The translations under genes and the position numbers were made by a program. A stretch of 9,980 bases of DNA from Pseudomonadota bacterium (GTDB lineage: Bacteria > Pseudomonadota > Gammaproteobacteria > Burkholderiales > Burkholderiaceae_C): positions 1 through 9,980 of the forward strand of contig JAEYPG010000243.1 in assembly GCA_023410975.1 (NCBI GenBank), given 5' to 3'. Shown piece after piece: positions 6,045 to 9,980 of this stretch (within the stretch, counting starts at the first letter, position 1; each line of letters starts with the position of its first letter). The notes beneath the pieces were generated by a model. The model was not told the DNA's origin. It did not search any database and saw nothing but the letters and a program-made list of their open reading frames with translations.

Positions 6045-6532
6045 TTGCTGGAGCAGGCATGCCAGCAGCGGTTCTGGCAGTCATGCCAGCAGTTCGTGGC
6101 TCCCAGGTCGCGCACCCGGGTGCCGTCCTCGCCGTAAGGCTCGCCGTAGGCGTCCTCCCACAGTGCCCCGGTGGCCAGGAACACCGTCTTGATCTCCTCC
6201 ATTTCTCCTTCACCCTTGCCGAAGCCGCCGTCGTGATCCATGAGACGGCCGAACAACCGCATGCAGTCGCGGTGGTAGGCCACGGGCGAGAGCATGTGCA
6301 GATGCCAGAACAGGTCGATGTCGCGCGTGGGTGCCAGGCGACGCGCCGGATGCAGTTGCTTCAGTCGCAGCCACTGGGCATAGCGGCGCAGTGAACGCTC
6401 GCGCGCCTGCTGCGACCAGTCCTGCGGGAAATCGTCGCTGCGATACGACGCCCGGATCAGGTCCGCGCTGACGAAGTCGTGGACGTCGACGGCCTCGGTG
6501 ATGGCCTGGATCTCTCGCCGGTTGGTGTGCAT
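6041..6532 (-). CDS. GRDP-like protein (DUF1399-type) with tandem CWHxC tail, 163 aa
   Basis: The central segment, PTRDIDLFWHLHMLSPVAYH (68-87) then RDCMRLFGRLMDHD (88-101), matches the core of glycine-rich domain-containing protein-like (GRDP) proteins, which carry a D-x-x-WHLH-x-x-x-P-x-x-Y pattern followed by FGR and HD. The family's biochemical role is not established. Residues 102-145 are Gly/acidic-rich. The final 16 residues contain CWHDC-QNR-CWHAC (148-160), a repeated Cys-Trp-His-x-Cys unit. Bacterial relatives, as I recall them, often end in Gly/Cys-rich tails, so this may be a metal-binding or modified tail. ATG 6532 is chosen because AGGAG precedes it by 5 nt and the preceding residues look non-coding. 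It is the first gene of a minus-strand pair and overlaps the dioxygenase start by 4 nt. There is no signal peptide, so it is probably cytoplasmic. Confidence 0.75.
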   Translation of the reverse strand: MHTNRREIQAITEAVDVHDFVSADLIRASYRSDDFPQDWSQQARERSLRRYAQWLRLKQLHPARRLAPTRDIDLFWHLHMLSPVAYHRDCMRLFGRLMDHDGGFGKGEGEMEEIKTVFLATGALWEDAYGEPYGEDGTRVRDLGATNCWHDCQNRCWHACSSK

Positions 6533-6685
6533 GTGCGCTCCTGCGGTCAGTGGAAGAGACAGGCCGGTTTTCGGGGCCCGGGCCGCGCGGGCACATTTGC
6601 CCACCAATGCAGTGTTCGGTTATTGACTGGTGCATGCAACTATCAAAACAACGGAACTGCATCGTTGCATTGTCGTTGCACTCGG
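6533..6685. promoter_or_regulatory. Divergent regulatory region with short repeats
   Basis: This 153-bp gap separates the GRDP-like gene (minus) from the 918-aa gene (plus). A tandem TCGTTGCA occurs at 6662-6669 and 6673-6680 (11-bp period), just before the plus-strand start. TGCATGCA (6631-6638) is a perfect palindrome. ATGCAGT (6607-6613) and ACTGCAT (6656-6662) are inverted copies. The plus-strand gene may encode an HTH protein that binds here. No regulator has been shown. Confidence 0.35.
6619..6646 (-). promoter_or_regulatory. Candidate sigma70 promoter for the GRDP-like/dioxygenase pair
   Basis: On the minus strand TTGATA (6646-6641, 5 of 6 to consensus) is followed after 16 bp by AATAAC (6624-6619, 4 of 6). 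Transcription would start near 6611, giving a leader of about 80 nt. The -10 match is weak, so this is tentative. Confidence 0.3.
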
Positions 6686-9442
6686 ATGGAACTCGACCTT
6701 CTCGCTTCGGCACGCTCGTCCCTCATGACCAACCTCGTGAAGTCCACACCCGGTTTCGGGAAGTACCGATCCTTCGATGCGCTGGCGCAAAGCCTGCACC
6801 GCGAACTGTCCGAGCCGGGGAACCTGCAGTGGCGTTCCCTGAGCGCCAAGATCGGTCTGCTGGACAAGGGCGAAACGGCGTGGTGGCTCAAGCGTGCTCC
6901 ACTGGCCCAGGCCCTGGCCCGACTGCTGGAGGTGTCGCTGGCCGACCTGGGGCTGGAGGGGCGCAGTCGGCCGCACGAATTCGTCTTCCGGGAGTTCCCG
7001 GGACTGGGCGCGCTGGACTTGCGCCAGGGAGCGCCGTACGTGGTTGCCCACGCCGTCCGGGTCGCGCCTTCCGATCGATCCGCGGGTGGCGAAGGTCTGG
7101 ACCGATGGCTGGGGGACGCTTCGGGCATGGACTGGCGGCTTCCACACGAAATGGACTGGCTGCATGTCGCGGACGACTTGGAGCGTCGGCTGCTCGTGGC
7201 CCGACTGGCGGCTGCCGGCCGGCACGAGGTTGTGTCGCTGCACAGCCTGTCCGAAGCGGTCCAACGGCTGCGCGATCCGAGACCGCTGGTGGCCTGCGTT
7301 GAGGCCAGTGACGGGCATGCAGACCTCGTGGCCCTGTCGCGCCGGCCGCACGCCGCAGGGCTGCTCGTCGTCGCCCCGTTCATGCCGGCGACGACCGGCA
7401 AGCCGTTGCCAACCCTGTCCTATCTGAGCTGGGAGCGGCTGACGGCCCGTGGTGAGCAACGTCGTCTGCTGGACCTCGAAGCGCAGGACAACGCCGGCGA
7501 CTTGTGCAGATGGACGTGGCAGCTGCAGCCGGACTGGCGCGCGCGGCTGCTGCGCTGGATCGGGGACCGGCTCAACCGGGTGGCGGTCGACACGACGAGC
7601 TTCGACGCCGGCTACCTGCTCGACTGGCTGCAGCGTTTCGACCCCGAGGCACAGTGGCTGCCGGCAACCTCGGACGTGCTGCAGATCGCACAGGTCATGC
7701 ACCGCCTCTCGGAGCGCCGGCTGCCCGCGCCCGAAGAGCGCGATGCCGGGCACAAGCTGGCCCAGTCGCTGTTCGGCGACATGGGCCCGGCCGCCAGGGA
7801 AGTCCATCTGGCGCGGCTGGTGGCGGCACGCTGGGACTGCCGCGACCGGCCCTGGCAGGGGCCGATGCCGCTGCCAAGCTGGCTGGCGCTCGACCACCTG
7901 GGCCGGGCCCCGCCGGGGCGTGCCGACCTGGAAGGCAGTGCCAAGGCCAAGTCAAGCTCCAAGCGCTTGGTAGCCGCGTTGGCCGAGGCGGGCGACCCGG
8001 ATGCGTTGATGGCCACGGGACTGCTTCGGGCTGCGGGCGCGGCAGGACTGGATTTCACGCACGGCACGCTGGCGCGTCTGGCGGTGCGCGATCTGTTGCT
8101 GCAGCGCATGGTGGACGGGCCGCTCGCGGCATGGGCGCTGGACTGCTACGACGCCGGACGCCGGCCGCTGGTGGACGCGGCGCTCGACGCCTTGCCCCCG
8201 CACGCCCTGCAGCAGGTTGCGGCACGGCTGCGGCAGGAGCCTCAAGACCCGGCGGTCGGCATCGCAGCCTCGGAGGCACTGTTCCTGGCTGTCGGTCGGC
8301 GCATTGCCGACGGGCAGGCAGTGCCCGGGTCGCCGCTGCCGATCGCGGCCGCGGTGGTGGGCAGGCTCGAATGGTCTGATGCCAGCGACGTGGCCACTCC
8401 CTGGTCTCGGCCATGCGATGGCGACGAAGACCGGCTGCTGTGGATTGCCGGCTGCTGGGCCTGGAGCCTGCTGCGGCCCGCGCCTGCTTGCGTGCCGGCC
8501 GGGTGGCAGTTCCCGGGCTGGGGCGACGCACTGTCGGACCCGCCGTGGTGGCTGATGGGGATGACGCCGCCAGAAGCCGACTCCGGTGCGGCATTCACGG
8601 CGTGGCACCGCCTGCTGCGCGTGGCCGATGAGTGGCTCAAGGACCTGGACCAGCCGCCGCCGTTGGTGCCGCCGCTGCTGCACATGGGGCTGCTGTCACG
8701 GGCCGCGCATGGCACCTGGCCGGCACAGGCAGCCTGGTGGCAAGGCTTGGCAGCAGACAAGGGTGCAATGGTTGCGCTGCTACTGGAGCGTTTCGATCGT
8801 GCAGGCGAAGCCGCGGCAGGCCGGCTGTGGCCGTCCTTCGTACGGCATGCGCGAGCCCAGGACACGAACGGACACTTGCTGTTGGTCGTCTCGCCCTTGT
8901 GGCGCTGGCTGCTGGAACGCCTTGCGCGAACGCCTGCTCAGTTCCTGGCCGAACTGGACAGCGCAGACGTGACGTACGTGCTGGAGTGGGCTTTCGCGCT
9001 GCCTGCGCGACTACGTGCGGCGCTGCTAGAGCACGTGGTGCAGCAGGCACCGGAGCTGCTGCGTCATTCCCGGATGCGGGACGACGGCTTCTTCGGAAGG
9101 TTCGGACCGGAGGCGGCTCCCGCGCTCGTGCGCTGGCTGCAGCTCAGCCCGGGCCCGGATGCCGACTTCGACCGGCGCATGCTTAACTCGTTTGCCGTGC
9201 GACACCTGTGGGTCTGTGCACCTGGCCTGACCACACAGCTGCTGGGTTCAGACAGCGAGCTGGCACCGCAGGCCCGCGCGCTACTGCTCCAGGAAGCTCC
9301 CGACGAGTATCTCGGCGCGGCCATTGATGCATTGCTGGCCGAGCCTGAACTCCTTGACGCCGAGGAACGGGTAGGCTGGGTGCGGACGCACCTGCCCAAC
9401 GCCGGGCGTGAGGCCGAGAGGCTCCTGGCACTCCTGGGCTGA
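6686..9442 (+). CDS. Large protein, possible HTH plus degenerate NTPase region, 918 aa
   Basis: I cannot assign a family with confidence. Residues about 48-90 (WRSLSAKIGLLDKGETAWWL and on to LLEVSLADLGL) have the helix spacing of an XRE-like HTH. Residues about 155-235 read like a STAND-type NTPase start. There is a strand and helix (DWLHVADDLERRLLVARLAA), a second strand (EVVSLHSL), then PLVACVEASDG and AGLLVVAPF at Walker B and later-strand positions. The expected GxxGxGK[ST] loop is replaced by VADDLERR, so nucleotide binding is doubtful. Residues about 280-918 are helical, rich in Leu, Ala and Trp, with HEAT-like pairs ending in THLPNAGREAERLLALLG. There is no signal peptide or transmembrane segment. 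ATG 6686 is the first in-frame ATG next to readable sequence; ATG 6725 is an alternative and neither has a good Shine-Dalgarno sequence. The gene is certain from its length and composition; the function is unknown. Confidence 0.75.
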   Translation: MELDLLASARSSLMTNLVKSTPGFGKYRSFDALAQSLHRELSEPGNLQWRSLSAKIGLLDKGETAWWLKRAPLAQALARLLEVSLADLGLEGRSRPHEFVFREFPGLGALDLRQGAPYVVAHAVRVAPSDRSAGGEGLDRWLGDASGMDWRLPHEMDWLHVADDLERRLLVARLAAAGRHEVVSLHSLSEAVQRLRDPRPLVACVEASDGHADLVALSRRPHAAGLLVVAPFMPATTGKPLPTLSYLSWERLTARGEQRRLLDLEAQDNAGDLCRWTWQLQPDWRARLLRWIGDRLNRVAVDTTSFDAGYLLDWLQRFDPEAQWLPATSDVLQIAQVMHRLSERRLPAPEERDAGHKLAQSLFGDMGPAAREVHLARLVAARWDCRDRPWQGPMPLPSWLALDHLGRAPPGRADLEGSAKAKSSSKRLVAALAEAGDPDALMATGLLRAAGAAGLDFTHGTLARLAVRDLLLQRMVDGPLAAWALDCYDAGRRPLVDAALDALPPHALQQVAARLRQEPQDPAVGIAASEALFLAVGRRIADGQAVPGSPLPIAAAVVGRLEWSDASDVATPWSRPCDGDEDRLLWIAGCWAWSLLRPAPACVPAGWQFPGWGDALSDPPWWLMGMTPPEADSGAAFTAWHRLLRVADEWLKDLDQPPPLVPPLLHMGLLSRAAHGTWPAQAAWWQGLAADKGAMVALLLERFDRAGEAAAGRLWPSFVRHARAQDTNGHLLLVVSPLWRWLLERLARTPAQFLAELDSADVTYVLEWAFALPARLRAALLEHVVQQAPELLRHSRMRDDGFFGRFGPEAAPALVRWLQLSPGPDADFDRRMLNSFAVRHLWVCAPGLTTQLLGSDSELAPQARALLLQEAPDEYLGAAIDALLAEPELLDAEERVGWVRTHLPNAGREAERLLALLG

Positions 9443-9456
9443 ACACTACTCCAAGA

Positions 9457-9834
9457 TCAGGAGCTTGAGAGCGGGGACGGAGCCGCGCCGGCTTTAGTCC
9501 TTCCATCAGCAGCTCCCAGCCGCTCCAGCGCGTTGCACAGCGCGGCGGCCAGCGTGTCGCCGCGGGCCTTCTCCTCGTCGAGCTGGCGCTGCAGCAGCGC
9601 GTGCTGCTCTTGGAGCTCGCGCAGCTGCGTGGCCAGGTTGCCCGGCTGCGCGTTGACGTCCAGCGCCGCGATGGCGTTGCCCAGCGCGGCGGCGCGGGCG
9701 CGGTACTCGGCTTGCAGCGCGGGCAGCAGGCGTAGGCTCATGGCGCACATCCTGGCCTGCTCCCGGGCGCTCGTGGCCGCGGCCATCAGTGTGTCGCGCT
9801 GCTCGTCGAAGAGCATGACGGTGGTGACGTTCAT
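9457..9834 (-). CDS. Coiled-coil-like hypothetical protein, 125 aa
   Basis: The family is not recognised. The protein is mostly helical. Residues about 17-50 and 62-108 carry heptad-like Leu/Ala spacing with many Gln, Glu and Arg (LRELQEQHALLQRQLDEEKA), suggesting a coiled coil. The last 17 residues are Ala/Ser/Pro-rich and probably disordered. ATG 9834 is chosen because GAGG sits 5 nt upstream. The frame stays open to at least 9963: an upstream ATG at 9942 would add MAPGAGIAGAAFAVVGSVLG and a short linker, a possible single membrane anchor or signal, but lacks a ribosome binding site. It converges on the 918-aa gene with only 14 bp between stops and no visible terminator. The promoter lies at or beyond the window edge. 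Confidence 0.6.
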   Translation of the reverse strand: MNVTTVMLFDEQRDTLMAAATSAREQARMCAMSLRLLPALQAEYRARAAALGNAIAALDVNAQPGNLATQLRELQEQHALLQRQLDEEKARGDTLAAALCNALERLGAADGRTKAGAAPSPLSSS

Positions 9835-9980
9835 CGGGACCTCGGGCCGTACCGGCAGGGGGGCTTGATCAGGCTTGGCTGTGCCCAGGACGCTGCCGAC
9901 CACAGCGAAAGCGGCACCGGCAATGCCTGCGCCCGGAGCCATGCACACGCATCTTGGCGTCAAAAGACTCTACTGAAGGT

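Noticed and set aside
6620..7897. Minus-strand 425-codon ORF
   Set aside because: It is antisense to the 918-aa gene, rich in Arg, Gln and Pro without any domain pattern, and is best explained as a high-GC shadow.

Overview
The window is GC-rich DNA with one sharp AT-rich spot at about 738-775. A PEP-CTERM/HAF secreted protein, a DUF1275 membrane protein and the codon use suggest a betaproteobacterium of the Burkholderiales (Comamonadaceae-like). This is inferred from gene content; no rRNA or marker gene is present. I see no tRNA, rRNA or CRISPR array. Several stretches look accessory: an IS end, a gene relic, an orphan ribbon-helix-helix regulator and hairpin-rich non-coding DNA.

Left part (1-1600). 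Bases 1-126 look like one end of an IS21-family element lying mostly outside the window. It abuts a frameshifted relic of a GAF-domain sensor kinase (127 to about 300). Next comes a divergent pair: a 65-residue ribbon-helix-helix repressor-like protein (minus) and a DUF1275/YoaK-type membrane protein (plus). A 30-bp AT-rich near-palindrome between them contains a TATAAT box on each strand.

Middle (1601-5178). A 456-bp spacer precedes a 382-residue exported protein with HAF-type repeats and a PEP-CTERM anchor (plus). It converges on a minus-strand NYN-domain (LabA-like putative RNase) protein with OST-HTH-like modules. The gap between them holds at least three GC-rich hairpins, two with the same GCCA loop. 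An out-of-frame conserved-looking segment at the 3' end of the NYN gene suggests a frameshift or a relic.

Right part (5179-9980). A tight minus-strand pair encodes a GRDP-like protein (163 aa), ending in a tandem CWHxC tail, and a TauD/TfdA-type Fe(II)/2-oxoglutarate dioxygenase (219 aa); they overlap by 4 nt. They precede the NYN gene, separated by 206 bp with two strong inverted repeats. Divergent from them is a 918-residue protein with a possible N-terminal HTH, a region that looks like a P-loop NTPase lacking its Walker A motif, and a long helical, HEAT-like remainder. A 125-residue coiled-coil-like protein converges on it at the right edge.

The most interesting candidate for an undescribed system is the GRDP-like/TauD-like pair: a small protein with a repeated Cys/Trp/His tail, translationally coupled to an oxygenase. 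The dioxygenase might act on that tail, but this is a hypothesis only.
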